From Psychrobacillus sp044762655 (GTDB lineage Bacteria > Bacillota > Bacilli > Bacillales_A > Planococcaceae), in assembly GCF_044762655.1 (NCBI RefSeq), contig NZ_JBIWER010000001.1, positions 62,001 through 126,000 of the forward strand: 64,000 bases of DNA. The letters run 5' to 3'. Positions 16,460 through 24,918 of the stretch are shown here, one piece after another (positions within the stretch are counted from its first letter, which is position 1; every line of letters starts with the position of its first letter). Both the position numbers and the translations under genes were made by a program. The notes beneath the pieces were generated by a model that had not been told where the DNA came from, did no database searches, and worked only from the letters and a program-made list of their open reading frames with translations.

Positions 16460-17753
16460 TATTTTTTTCAATTGGTAAGATTGTAAACACAGTATGCGCA
16501 TCCTCGTTTGTTAACGATTGGAATGCTTCTTTTACTTGATCCATAGTTAGTTTCTCTAATGCAGGAACAACATCAAATAAATTCATGTCATTGAAAGAGT
16601 AACGAGTAAATTGATTTGCAATATATTCAATGGAATTTAGTGCTCGTAGGAAAAAACCGATTTTTTTACGCACAATACGTTGTAAATCCTCTTCCTTCAA
16701 ATTCCAGTTAGAAGCGTAGCTCTGAATCGTTTCTTTTATTTTTTCGGTCAGTTCCGTTGGATTGACAGTATCTGAGCCAATCATCGTAAAACCATAGCCT
16801 TGCTCCATAGAAAAGTCTGCTGAGTAAGATTCATCGATCCAACCATTTTCGTATATTTCTTGATAAAATGCGGAACTTCTGCCGAATAACATCTCAATTG
16901 CAACTTGCATTGCTAACTCATAATTTAACATTTCATCCCCAGAAATATTTGTATTACTCGCTTTAATACCAAATAATACTTTAGGTTTTTGAACATCCAT
17001 CTGAAGCGTACGTTCTTTTACATCAACTGCCTGTTGCTCCTCAGGGTAGAATCGTTTAATTTCTTGAGGTTCCTCAAATGTTTTCGCTGCTTGATCTGCT
17101 TTGATGAAGTCCATCATCTCTTCTGGATTGACTGCTCCCACAACGAATAACACCATATTCGAGGGATGATAGAACGTGTTGTAGCATTCATATAAATGTT
17201 CAGCAGTAATATGGCTGATCGTTTCAATTGTCCCGGCGATATCAATTTTAACTGGGAATTCTTTATACATATTCTCAATTGTTCCAAAGTATAGACGCCA
17301 ATCTGGCTGGTCGTCATACATTGTAATTTCCTGACCAATTATCCCTTTTTCTTTTTCCACAGTTTGTTCCGTAAAATAGGGCTGCTGAACGAAATCCAAC
17401 AACGTTTTCGTATTATCTAAAACATGGTCAGTTGAGGAAAATAAGTACGCGGTTCTAGTAAAAGAAGTAAATGCATTGGCAGATGCACCTTTTTCACTGA
17501 ACTTTTGAAAAACATCCCCTTCTTCTTTTTCAAACATTTTGTGTTCTAGAAAATGAGCAATTCCATCAGGAACAATGACAGGCTCATCCTTACCTAAAGG
17601 AATAAATTCACGGTCGATTGAGCCATATTTTGTAGTAAAAGTGACAAACGTCTTTGAAAATCCTTTTTTCGGAAGGATATAGACATCTAAGCCATTTGGA
17701 AGTGTTTCGTTGTATAATGTTTCCTCTAATTGTTCAAAATAATTTTTATTCAT
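16452..17753 (-). CDS. ymfH: YmfH, M16-family zinc metallopeptidase
   Basis: A 433-residue M16 peptidase with the inverted zinc motif intact: H67-FLE-H71 (HFLEH), with the distal glutamate expected about 75 residues later (EKEKGIIGQEI). It has no signal peptide or membrane segment and is probably cytosolic. Start ATG 17753 (MNKNYFEQLEETLY) follows GGAAGGTG and overlaps the ymfF end by 8 bases (ATGAATAA). Paired with YmfF, which lacks the zinc motif, it should form a two-subunit M16 protease like other active/inactive M16 pairs. Substrate is unknown. Confidence 0.95.
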   Translation of the reverse strand: MNKNYFEQLEETLYNETLPNGLDVYILPKKGFSKTFVTFTTKYGSIDREFIPLGKDEPVIVPDGIAHFLEHKMFEKEEGDVFQKFSEKGASANAFTSFTRTAYLFSSTDHVLDNTKTLLDFVQQPYFTEQTVEKEKGIIGQEITMYDDQPDWRLYFGTIENMYKEFPVKIDIAGTIETISHITAEHLYECYNTFYHPSNMVLFVVGAVNPEEMMDFIKADQAAKTFEEPQEIKRFYPEEQQAVDVKERTLQMDVQKPKVLFGIKASNTNISGDEMLNYELAMQVAIEMLFGRSSAFYQEIYENGWIDESYSADFSMEQGYGFTMIGSDTVNPTELTEKIKETIQSYASNWNLKEEDLQRIVRKKIGFFLRALNSIEYIANQFTRYSFNDMNLFDVVPALEKLTMDQVKEAFQSLTNEDAHTVFTILPIEKNND

Positions 17754-19023
17754 TTGCTGCACCTTCCTTACCTGAAAGGAAATAAACAAATTCCTTTTCA
17801 ATCGTTAATGCCGTTTGTTGAATTTGTTCTTTAGTTACATCCTTCCACTTTTCTATCCAGTTGTCTACAGTAAAGGATGTATTCAGTTCTTTATATTGAT
17901 CGTATATTTCAATTTGAGCTCGTGCAGAATCTAAAGCTTCTTTTAGTTGATTGGTAAGCATTGACTTCGTTTGGTTTAACTCTAGGTCGGAAATTTCGCC
18001 CGCTTGCAAGGCTTTAAGTTGTTCATCAATTAATGCCACTGCTTTTTCCTGTAAATTAGACTCTATTCCCGCTAGTACAAAGATTAAACCGTAGAGAGAT
18101 GAATAACTACTCGATGCGTAATAGGCCATACTTTCTTTTTCACGAACATTCATAAAAATTTTGGAATGAGAAAATCCACCTAAAATACCATTAGTCAGCT
18201 GCATAACCGGAAACTCTTCTGAGAAAAAAGTGATCGGTGTTTGATAGGCAATATGAAGCTTTCCTTGTTTCATTTCTTGAATTTCATGAAGAAAATTTTT
18301 GTCATTCTTTTCGTTTGGTATCTCTTCTGCTTTTTCAAGTACTTTTGTGCGATCAACAAATGAAAAATGATTCGTCATTTTTTCTTTTATCTCATCGACG
18401 TTTACATCACCAACAATATAGATAGACAGATCATCTTTTGTTAATAATTCCTGATGCATTTCGATTAGCCGATCGTTTGTAATCGCTTTAACAGCATCTA
18501 CGGTTCCATTAGATGAAATAGAAGCTGCCTTATTTGGACGAATATTCTCTAACAAACGCTGCTGGGCATATCTTGTTTTGTCATCATACATGGATTGAAT
18601 GCGCTCAATAACCTGTTCTTTTTCTCGTTTTACAATCGCTTCATCAAATTTTCCATTCACTAAATTTGGTTTGAAAATAACGGTATGTAATAAAGAGAAT
18701 ACCTCATCGACAATTTTTTCATTGGATAAGTAAGCATCATTTACAGTTTCCGCGTTCAATGAAAAAATATGATGGCTTCCTTTTTTTGTCGTATCAAAAT
18801 ACAAAACAGTTCCGTACAAATCATCTAAACGCTTTCTAAAAGCTACATTTGTAGGAAATACCTCATTGCTAAATTGTAATATATTCGCGAGTACCGCACG
18901 AATAGATGCCTTTTCTACTGTTAAAGGCTGTTTCCATTTGAATGAGATGTTGATTGTTTTAAATTGTTCTGTAGGTCTCACAAAAAGCTTAACGCCACTT
19001 GCAAGTTCAAATTGTTGAAACAT
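17746..19023 (-). CDS. ymfF: YmfF, M16-like subunit without the zinc site
   Basis: A 425-residue protein with the overall M16 fold pattern but no HxxEH. The corresponding N-terminal stretch reads SIRAVLANILQFSNEVFP. The YmfF class is the presumed non-catalytic partner of YmfH. The start is ATG 19023 after AAAGGGGG; the longer open frame upstream crosses the nupQ terminator. It is the first gene of ymfF-ymfH-ymfI and has an extended -10 promoter candidate at 19082-19090. Confidence 0.94.
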   Translation of the reverse strand: MFQQFELASGVKLFVRPTEQFKTINISFKWKQPLTVEKASIRAVLANILQFSNEVFPTNVAFRKRLDDLYGTVLYFDTTKKGSHHIFSLNAETVNDAYLSNEKIVDEVFSLLHTVIFKPNLVNGKFDEAIVKREKEQVIERIQSMYDDKTRYAQQRLLENIRPNKAASISSNGTVDAVKAITNDRLIEMHQELLTKDDLSIYIVGDVNVDEIKEKMTNHFSFVDRTKVLEKAEEIPNEKNDKNFLHEIQEMKQGKLHIAYQTPITFFSEEFPVMQLTNGILGGFSHSKIFMNVREKESMAYYASSSYSSLYGLIFVLAGIESNLQEKAVALIDEQLKALQAGEISDLELNQTKSMLTNQLKEALDSARAQIEIYDQYKELNTSFTVDNWIEKWKDVTKEQIQQTALTIEKEFVYFLSGKEGAANE

Positions 19024-19081
19024 ACGTGATCCCCCTTTTATTCTAGTGTATCTCATAAGACGATTCACTATACATATGCTA

Positions 19082-19090
19082 ATTATATCA
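19082..19090 (-). promoter_or_regulatory. Extended -10 promoter candidate for ymfF-ymfH-ymfI
   Basis: The minus strand reads TGATATAAT, a TGn extension joined to a perfect TATAAT. It starts 12 bases downstream of the nupQ terminator and about 60 bases upstream of ymfF. No convincing -35 is seen, as is usual for extended -10 promoters. Confidence 0.5.
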
Positions 19091-19102
19091 GTACATACAA
19101 AA

Positions 19103-19124
19103 AGGGACCAATTAATTGGTCCCT
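19103..19124 (-). terminator. Terminator after nupQ
   Basis: A perfect 22-base palindrome (AGGGACCAATT / AATTGGTCCCT), 6 bases after the nupQ stop, followed by TTTTTG on the minus strand. It ends the ymfC-nup operon. Confidence 0.9.
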
Positions 19125-19129
19125 GTCTG

Positions 19130-20089
19130 TTATCGTTTTCCTTTAATATAAGGTATTCCACTTGCTTTTGGCGCATACGCTTTACCTATAAATCCAGCTA
19201 CTGCCAAGATAGTTAAAGCATAAGGTAATATGTGTAAGAAATACGTTGGAACTTCTTTTACATATGGAATCTGTCCACCAATAATACTTAGCGCTTGGGC
19301 AAATCCAAAGAACAACGCTGCTCCTAGTGCACCAAGCGGGTGCCATTTTCCAAAAATCATCGCTGCAAGAGCCATGAAGCCTTGCCCATTGATCGTAGTA
19401 TGACTGAATTCACCAGAAATTGATTGAGAATATGCAGCTCCACCTATTCCTGCAAGCATACCAGATAAAATTACGGCAATATAGCGCATTTTCGTAACAT
19501 TAACTCCCATTGTATCAGCTGCCATTGGGTGTTCTCCAACAGCTCGTAAACGTAATCCAAATGGAGTTTTATAAATGACAAACCAGGCCATAATAGCGAT
19601 ACCAACCGCTAAAATAGAAGTTCCGTATACGTCTTTAAAGAACATTGGACCAATTACTGGGATTTCACTTAATAATGGTATATCAAAACGGATAAATCGT
19701 TCTTGAATATAATCTGTTTGTCCTTTACCATAAATCATCTTCACTGAGAATAGTGCAATGGCAACTCCTAGCATATTGATCGCAACCCCGGAGATCGTTT
19801 GGTCTGCACGGAACGATATTGATGCAACAGCATGCATAATAGAGAATATACCAGAAACAACCATTGCCGCCATTAATGCAAACCATGGAGTCATTGCTCC
19901 AAAAGTATCGACAAACATTAAGTTAAATAGTATACCGATAAAAGCACCCATTACCATTAATCCTTCTAATCCGATGTTTATAACACCAGATCGTTCAGAG
20001 AATACTCCACCAATTGCAGTGAAGATTAAAGGAGCTGCATAGAAAATAGCAGAAGGTACAATAAAATATAATACATCTAAGAAGCTCAT
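19130..20089 (-). CDS. nupQ: Nucleoside ABC transporter permease NupQ
   Basis: A 319-residue polytopic permease of the BMP-type (branched-chain permease-like) family. It has about 8-9 hydrophobic segments and the motif INIGLEGLMVMGAF, found in nucleoside ABC importers such as NupQ/YufQ. Start ATG 20089 (MSFLDVLYF) has AAGGAGGCG placed inside the last codons of nupP, one base from the nupP stop, so expression is tightly coupled. It forms the membrane channel with NupP; NupO supplies ATP hydrolysis and NupN captures substrate. Confidence 0.95.
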   Translation of the reverse strand: MSFLDVLYFIVPSAIFYAAPLIFTAIGGVFSERSGVINIGLEGLMVMGAFIGILFNLMFVDTFGAMTPWFALMAAMVVSGIFSIMHAVASISFRADQTISGVAINMLGVAIALFSVKMIYGKGQTDYIQERFIRFDIPLLSEIPVIGPMFFKDVYGTSILAVGIAIMAWFVIYKTPFGLRLRAVGEHPMAADTMGVNVTKMRYIAVILSGMLAGIGGAAYSQSISGEFSHTTINGQGFMALAAMIFGKWHPLGALGAALFFGFAQALSIIGGQIPYVKEVPTYFLHILPYALTILAVAGFIGKAYAPKASGIPYIKGKR

Positions 20090-20090
20090 A

Positions 20091-21137
20091 CTATTTCGCC
20101 TCCTTTTTCTTGTTCGCTTTTTCAAGGAAATAGCGAATAACGTAACCACATGCTACGAAGAATATGATAATAGCTATTACAATTGATACAATTTCTACTG
20201 GAATACCTGCTTCGTTCGGCATATTAAGAGCTCCATATTTTAAAGATCCAAACAGCACAGCACCGAATATAACCCCTAATGGTGTATTAGCTCCTAATAA
20301 TGCAACTGCAATCCCATCAAAACCTATACCGGTGAATCCACCTTTAACATTGGCATATTGGAACGTACCTAATGCTTCCATTGCACCTGCAAGTCCAGCA
20401 AATGCTCCAGAAATGACCATAGATAGGATGATGTTTTTGTTTACATTCATCCCTGCATACTCGGACGCATGCTTATTAAAACCAACTGCTTTTAGCTCAT
20501 AGCCAGTTGTTGTTTTATCTAAAATAAACCACATTAGTAAAACCATTGCTAATGCTATGAAAATACCATAATGCAAACGAGAGTAATCTGTAATACTTTC
20601 AAAAAATGCAGATTTTAAAGAAGCCGATGCATTAATTGTTCCTGTATTATCCCCACCATCAGATACAATTTTTATCAATGCGTTTGTTGTATGTAAAGCA
20701 ATATAATTCATCATGATTGTTACAATAACTTCATGGACTTGTAATTTTGCCTTTAATAGCCCTGGAATGAAAGCCCATGCTGCGCCAGCTAATGCTGCAG
20801 CGATAATAGCAAATGGCAAATGGATATACATAGGTAAATCAAATGCAATTCCAACATAAGCTGCTGCAAACCATCCTACTAATAATTGACCTTCAACCCC
20901 GATATTAAATAATCCCGTACGGAAAGCAAATGCTACAGATAAACCTGCAAGTAAATATGGAGTAATTTGACGAATAGTCTCACCTATTGCATAGGTATCT
21001 CCAAAAATACCATTCCATAGTGCAGAATAGCCAGCTATTGGATCATATCCACTTACTAACATAACAATGGCTCCTACGAGCAATCCTAAAATAACAGAAA
21101 TAACAGGGACAAGTATATTGACTACTCTATTCGACAT
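20091..21137 (-). CDS. nupP: Nucleoside ABC transporter permease NupP
   Basis: A 348-residue membrane protein with around nine hydrophobic segments and the permease motif FNIGVEGQLLVGWFAA. A polar loop near residues 165-190 (SDGGDNTGTINASASL) fits the extracytoplasmic loop of this family. It pairs with NupQ. Its start lies 11 bases inside the nupO end, and the MSNRVVNILVPVISVILG N-terminus is family-like. Substrate specificity for purine and pyrimidine nucleosides is known for the B. subtilis NupNOPQ system; extending it here is inference from homology and gene order. Confidence 0.95.
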   Translation of the reverse strand: MSNRVVNILVPVISVILGLLVGAIVMLVSGYDPIAGYSALWNGIFGDTYAIGETIRQITPYLLAGLSVAFAFRTGLFNIGVEGQLLVGWFAAAYVGIAFDLPMYIHLPFAIIAAALAGAAWAFIPGLLKAKLQVHEVIVTIMMNYIALHTTNALIKIVSDGGDNTGTINASASLKSAFFESITDYSRLHYGIFIALAMVLLMWFILDKTTTGYELKAVGFNKHASEYAGMNVNKNIILSMVISGAFAGLAGAMEALGTFQYANVKGGFTGIGFDGIAVALLGANTPLGVIFGAVLFGSLKYGALNMPNEAGIPVEIVSIVIAIIIFFVACGYVIRYFLEKANKKKEAK

Positions 21138-22677
21138 GAGTTGTTTCCCCCTGTTTAACTTTGTTTGAATTCTTTTTTTGACCTGCCATTAATAACCCTA
21201 GCTCTTGCTCAGAGGTTTCTTTAGGTAATAATGTATCAACAATTTGTCCATCATAAATAACTGCAATACGATCAGATACATTCATAACTTCATCTAATTC
21301 AAATGAAAGTAGAAGTACCGCTTTTCCATTATCACGTTGTTCGATAAGACGCTGGTGAATAAATTCAATAGCTCCTACATCAAGTCCACGTGTCGGTAAA
21401 GCTGCAATCAATAATTCTGGATCACGGATGACTTCACGTCCGATAATTGCTTTTTGTTGATTTCCTCCAGAAAGTGCACGAGCGGGAGTATGTTCACCTT
21501 GAGTACGTACATCAAAGTCTTTAATAACTTTTTGAGCTAACTCTGAAACTTTTGAATAATTCATAAACCCATTTTTAGAGATAGGATCTTGATAATATGT
21601 TTGAAGTGCTATATTGTGACCGATAGAAAAGTCCAGAACTAGACCATGCTTATGTCTATCCTGTGGAATATGACCTACCCCAGACTCCGTAATTTTACGT
21701 GGTTTTTTGTTGGTTATATCTTGTCCATTAATAGAGACAGTACCAGCTTTTGTTTTACGAAGACCTGTTATTGCCTCGATTAGCTCACTTTGACCATTTC
21801 CATCGATTCCAGCAATACCTAAAATTTCACCCTTACGAACAGTTAAGTTTAATCCTTTAACTTTATCAATTCCACGGTAGTCTGCTACAACTAAATCTTT
21901 TATTACTAGGGTTTCATCTGTAGGATTTGCCTCACTCTTTACAGTTTTAAATTCTACTTGTCTTCCTACCATAAGTGATGCTAATTCATTTGGATTTGTT
22001 TCTGCGGTCACAACCGTACCAATACCTTCACCTTTACGGATAACTGTTACTCTATCAGAAACATCCATAATTTCTTTTAACTTATGAGTGATTAGTATAA
22101 TTGACTTACCCTCTTGTATTAAACGCTTCATAATTTGTATAAGTTCATTAATCTCTTGAGGTGTCAGCGAAGCAGTAGGCTCATCAAAGATAAGTATATC
22201 GGCCCCGCGATAAAGCGTTTTCAATATTTCAACCCGTTGTTGCATCCCAACAGAAATATCTTCAATCTTTGCATTGGGATCTACATCTAACCCGTACATT
22301 TCAGAAAGTTTTCGAATTTTTTTAGCTGCATCTTTAATATCGACAACTCCAGCTTTCGTTAACTCATTACCTAATATTATATTTTCAGTTACTGTAAAAT
22401 TCTCCACGAGCATGAAATGCTGATGGACCATCCCAATACCTAGATCATTTGCCACATTAGGGTCAGTAATTTTAACTGTCTTTCCTTTTACTTTTATCTC
22501 GCCCGCCTCTGGCTGATATAATCCGAACAAAACGTTCATTAGTGTAGACTTCCCAGCACCATTTTCTCCTAAAAGAGCATGGATTTCTCCCTTTTTTAAC
22601 TGAAGGGTAATGTTATCATTTGCAACAAACGATCCAAACTCTTTCCGTATGCCAAGCATCTCTATTACATAATCCAA
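21127..22677 (-). CDS. nupO: Nucleoside ABC transporter ATP-binding protein NupO
   Basis: A 516-residue protein with two ABC domains in tandem. The first has Walker A GENGAGKST (37-45), signature ISVGMQQRVEI and Walker B ADILIFDEPTA. The second has GIDGNGQSELIE, a degenerate Walker A, with signature LSGGNQQKAIIGRE. This active/degenerate pairing is normal for RbsA/NupO-type ATPases. I start at TTG 22677 (MDYVIEML) because GGGGAG lies 8 bases upstream; the GTG three codons earlier sits on the SD itself. A stable palindrome in the 180-base gap before it probably lowers its expression relative to the binding protein. Confidence 0.95.
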   Translation of the reverse strand: MDYVIEMLGIRKEFGSFVANDNITLQLKKGEIHALLGENGAGKSTLMNVLFGLYQPEAGEIKVKGKTVKITDPNVANDLGIGMVHQHFMLVENFTVTENIILGNELTKAGVVDIKDAAKKIRKLSEMYGLDVDPNAKIEDISVGMQQRVEILKTLYRGADILIFDEPTASLTPQEINELIQIMKRLIQEGKSIILITHKLKEIMDVSDRVTVIRKGEGIGTVVTAETNPNELASLMVGRQVEFKTVKSEANPTDETLVIKDLVVADYRGIDKVKGLNLTVRKGEILGIAGIDGNGQSELIEAITGLRKTKAGTVSINGQDITNKKPRKITESGVGHIPQDRHKHGLVLDFSIGHNIALQTYYQDPISKNGFMNYSKVSELAQKVIKDFDVRTQGEHTPARALSGGNQQKAIIGREVIRDPELLIAALPTRGLDVGAIEFIHQRLIEQRDNGKAVLLLSFELDEVMNVSDRIAVIYDGQIVDTLLPKETSEQELGLLMAGQKKNSNKVKQGETTHVE

Positions 22678-22811
22678 TGAATTCACTCCCCACTATAATA
22701 CTAGTACTAAATTAATACAGGAAAGATCTTAAATTTATAAGTTAAAGTTTATCTCATATAAATTTAGTAAAGACTTTAAATTTTTAAAATCTTTCTTCTA
22801 TTAATTAAAAT

Positions 22812-22845
22812 ATCATAAAGACCGATAAGTATCGGTCTTTATGAT
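22812..22845 (-). terminator. Perfect 16-bp inverted repeat between nupN and nupO
   Basis: ATCATAAAGACCGATA and TATCGGTCTTTATGAT are perfect complements around a 2-base centre, 13 bases after the nupN stop. The minus-strand tail (ATTTTAATT) is T-rich but interrupted. This is the expected position for a stem that protects the binding-protein mRNA from 3' exonucleases and lets only part of transcription continue into nupO-P-Q. Confidence 0.8.
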
Positions 22846-22857
22846 GTTAAAAACAAA

Positions 22858-23943
22858 TTATTCTACTGTTTCAGGAACAGTAATTTCGCCTGAAGCGATT
22901 TTTTTAGAGTATTCATCAATTTGGTCAAGAATTTCTTGTGGGATAGCTCCACGAGAATCTGCAAGGCCAACACCTTCTTCAGCTAAACCATAAGTTACTG
23001 TTGTTCCACCAGGGAATTTTCCATCCATTGTTTCTTTTGCAATGTTTTGAACAGCAGTTCCAACTTTTTTCAACATTGAAGTAAGTGTTACATTCGTGTC
23101 GCCAACAGCACCTTCTGCGTATTGGTCAGAGTCAACTCCGATTACCCATACGTTTGCATTAGCATCTTTTGTTTTACGTTCTTTTGCTTCAGCGAATACA
23201 CCGTTACCAGTACCACCAGCAGCGTGGAAAATAATATCTACGCCTGAAGAATACATACGGTTAGCAGTTGTTTTACCAAGAGCAGCATCATCAAATTTAC
23301 CAGTATATTGTACATCTACTTTTATAGAAGGATCTACAGCTTTAACACCTTCTAAGAAACCAGCTTCGAAACGTTCGATTACTGGAATTTCCATCCCACC
23401 AACGAATCCGATTTTTTTAGATTCAGACATTAGAGCAGCAGCGACACCTGCAAGGAATGATCCTTCTTGCTCTTTGAACATTACAGAAGCAACGTTTGGA
23501 GCATCAACGATTGAATCGATAATTGCAAGTTGAGCATCTGGTTGTTGCTCAGCAATTGTTTTGATTGGTTCTTCCATTAAGAAACCAATACCATAAACTA
23601 TATCAAAGTCACGACGTACTAAATTGTTAAGGTTTGTAATATAGTCGGCATCTGAAGTCGATTGAAGGTAGTCATATCCACCATCGCCTTTTTCAAGACC
23701 ATTTTCTTTACCGAATGCTTCAATACCTTCCCAAGCTGATTGATTGAATGATTTGTCATCAACACCACCAACGTCAGTTACCATTGCTAGAGAAAAATCT
23801 ACTGCTTCAGTTGTACCTTCAGAACCTGAATCTTTTGAATCTGTTGATGTAGATGCATCATCATCTTTAGATCCACATGCTCCTAGAATCGTTCCAGCAG
23901 CTAGTACTAGTGATAGACCTAATCCAAATTTACGCTTTGTCAA
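22858..23943 (-). CDS. nupN: BMP-family nucleoside-binding lipoprotein NupN
   Basis: A 361-residue lipoprotein with a basic N-terminus, hydrophobic core and lipobox LGAC (TILGACGSK). An acidic, S/D/T-rich spacer then leads into the BMP/PnrA-like fold: MVTDVGGVDDKSFNQSAWEG, GFVGG and IFHAAGGTGNGVF. I prefer TTG 23943 (MTKRKFGLG) to the in-frame ATG 23958 because GGGGG within the ATG-proximal codons is an ideal SD for the TTG, while the ATG has none. It delivers nucleosides to NupOPQ. It is 48 bases downstream of the GntR regulator ymfC, so regulator and receptor are co-transcribed. Confidence 0.94.
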   Translation of the reverse strand: MTKRKFGLGLSLVLAAGTILGACGSKDDDASTSTDSKDSGSEGTTEAVDFSLAMVTDVGGVDDKSFNQSAWEGIEAFGKENGLEKGDGGYDYLQSTSDADYITNLNNLVRRDFDIVYGIGFLMEEPIKTIAEQQPDAQLAIIDSIVDAPNVASVMFKEQEGSFLAGVAAALMSESKKIGFVGGMEIPVIERFEAGFLEGVKAVDPSIKVDVQYTGKFDDAALGKTTANRMYSSGVDIIFHAAGGTGNGVFAEAKERKTKDANANVWVIGVDSDQYAEGAVGDTNVTLTSMLKKVGTAVQNIAKETMDGKFPGGTTVTYGLAEEGVGLADSRGAIPQEILDQIDEYSKKIASGEITVPETVE

Positions 23944-23991
23944 TTTGAAAACCCCCATTATTTTTTTCTTGTTAGCAGGAATTGTTGCATT

Positions 23992-24720
23992 TTACACCCT
24001 TTTCCGAACAACGTGAAAGCTAAATTTATCCGCTCGAAAATAATTTTTCGAGTACAAAACCACACGATCGTTTTCATCGTAATGGAGTTGCTTTAAAACA
24101 AGCAAGGAAGTCTCTGGTTCACAATTCAAAGTTGGTGAAGCAATCAAATGGTAACCCACGGGATCAATGTATGTCACCGCATAAGAAATATGTATTTCTC
24201 CAGACTCTTCTAATGCAGTAAAAATAGAGCCTTCTTCTCTAATGAGAAAATCATTAGGCAAATAATTTTTCGGAACTTTATCGACACAATACACAACTGG
24301 TTCGCCATTTGCAGTACGGACGCGTTCCATCGTAACAATCGATTGCTCCTGACCACATTGAAATCTTAAAATATCATCCTCGGTTGGGATCGACTGCATA
24401 GAACTTAAGTAAATAGTACCAGGTTCCATACCTGCTTTACGTATCATGGAAGATACGCTTGATAGCTGTTCAATACCTGACGTGAAAATAGGCTTAGAAT
24501 TTACAAAGGTACCTACTCCATGTCTTCTTACGATAACATTTTCTTCTTCCAATAACCGTAGAGCTTCTCTTAATGTTGCGCGACTTACTCCTAGTGACTT
24601 GGCTAATTCAAATTCAGAAGGAAGTTTTTCCTTTTCTTTGAATACGCCCTTTTCGATGTCTTGTTTAAGACGATCGATCACTTGCAAATATAAATGACGA
24701 TGGTCTACTTTTATTGTCAT
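23992..24720 (-). CDS. ymfC: YmfC, GntR/HutC-type transcriptional regulator
   Basis: A 242-residue regulator. The N-terminal winged helix includes LPSEFELAKSLGVSRATLREALRLLEEENVIVRRHGVGTFV (about residues 33-75). The C-terminal UTRA ligand domain (about 95-240; ILRFQCGQEQSIVTMERVRTANGEPVVYCVDKVP) is of the HutC type. It is the first gene of the nup operon, so a nucleoside-responsive repressor of the importer is the simplest inference; B. subtilis ymfC lies at the same place beside spoIIIE, with the nup genes elsewhere. A perfect inverted repeat in its leader may be its own operator. Confidence 0.93.
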   Translation of the reverse strand: MTIKVDHRHLYLQVIDRLKQDIEKGVFKEKEKLPSEFELAKSLGVSRATLREALRLLEEENVIVRRHGVGTFVNSKPIFTSGIEQLSSVSSMIRKAGMEPGTIYLSSMQSIPTEDDILRFQCGQEQSIVTMERVRTANGEPVVYCVDKVPKNYLPNDFLIREEGSIFTALEESGEIHISYAVTYIDPVGYHLIASPTLNCEPETSLLVLKQLHYDENDRVVLYSKNYFRADKFSFHVVRKRV

Positions 24721-24744
24721 CTAAAACACCACCATTTTGAAGAG

Positions 24745-24790
24745 ATCAGACCTCTGATGTAAAACTTTCCTACTAATCAGTCATACTATA
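24745..24790 (-). promoter_or_regulatory. ymfC-nup promoter region with candidate YmfC operator
   Basis: The minus strand has a -10-like TATAGT (24785-24790) followed about 27 bases downstream by ATCAGA-GG-TCTGAT (24745-24758), a perfect 6-bp inverted repeat with a 2-base centre. An inverted repeat just after a start site, in front of a GntR-family gene, suggests autorepression. The -35 is weak, so the start site is uncertain. Confidence 0.45.
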
Positions 24791-24918
24791 CCATTTTTAA
24801 AAGGTGAAATAAATACTTTTCTTCACATTAGGTTAAAAGTTGTTACAAAAACTTGATTACTTTGTAATGATTTTGTCATACTTTTTTTGAAAAGTGTTAT
24901 ACTATTTAACCTTTTGAC

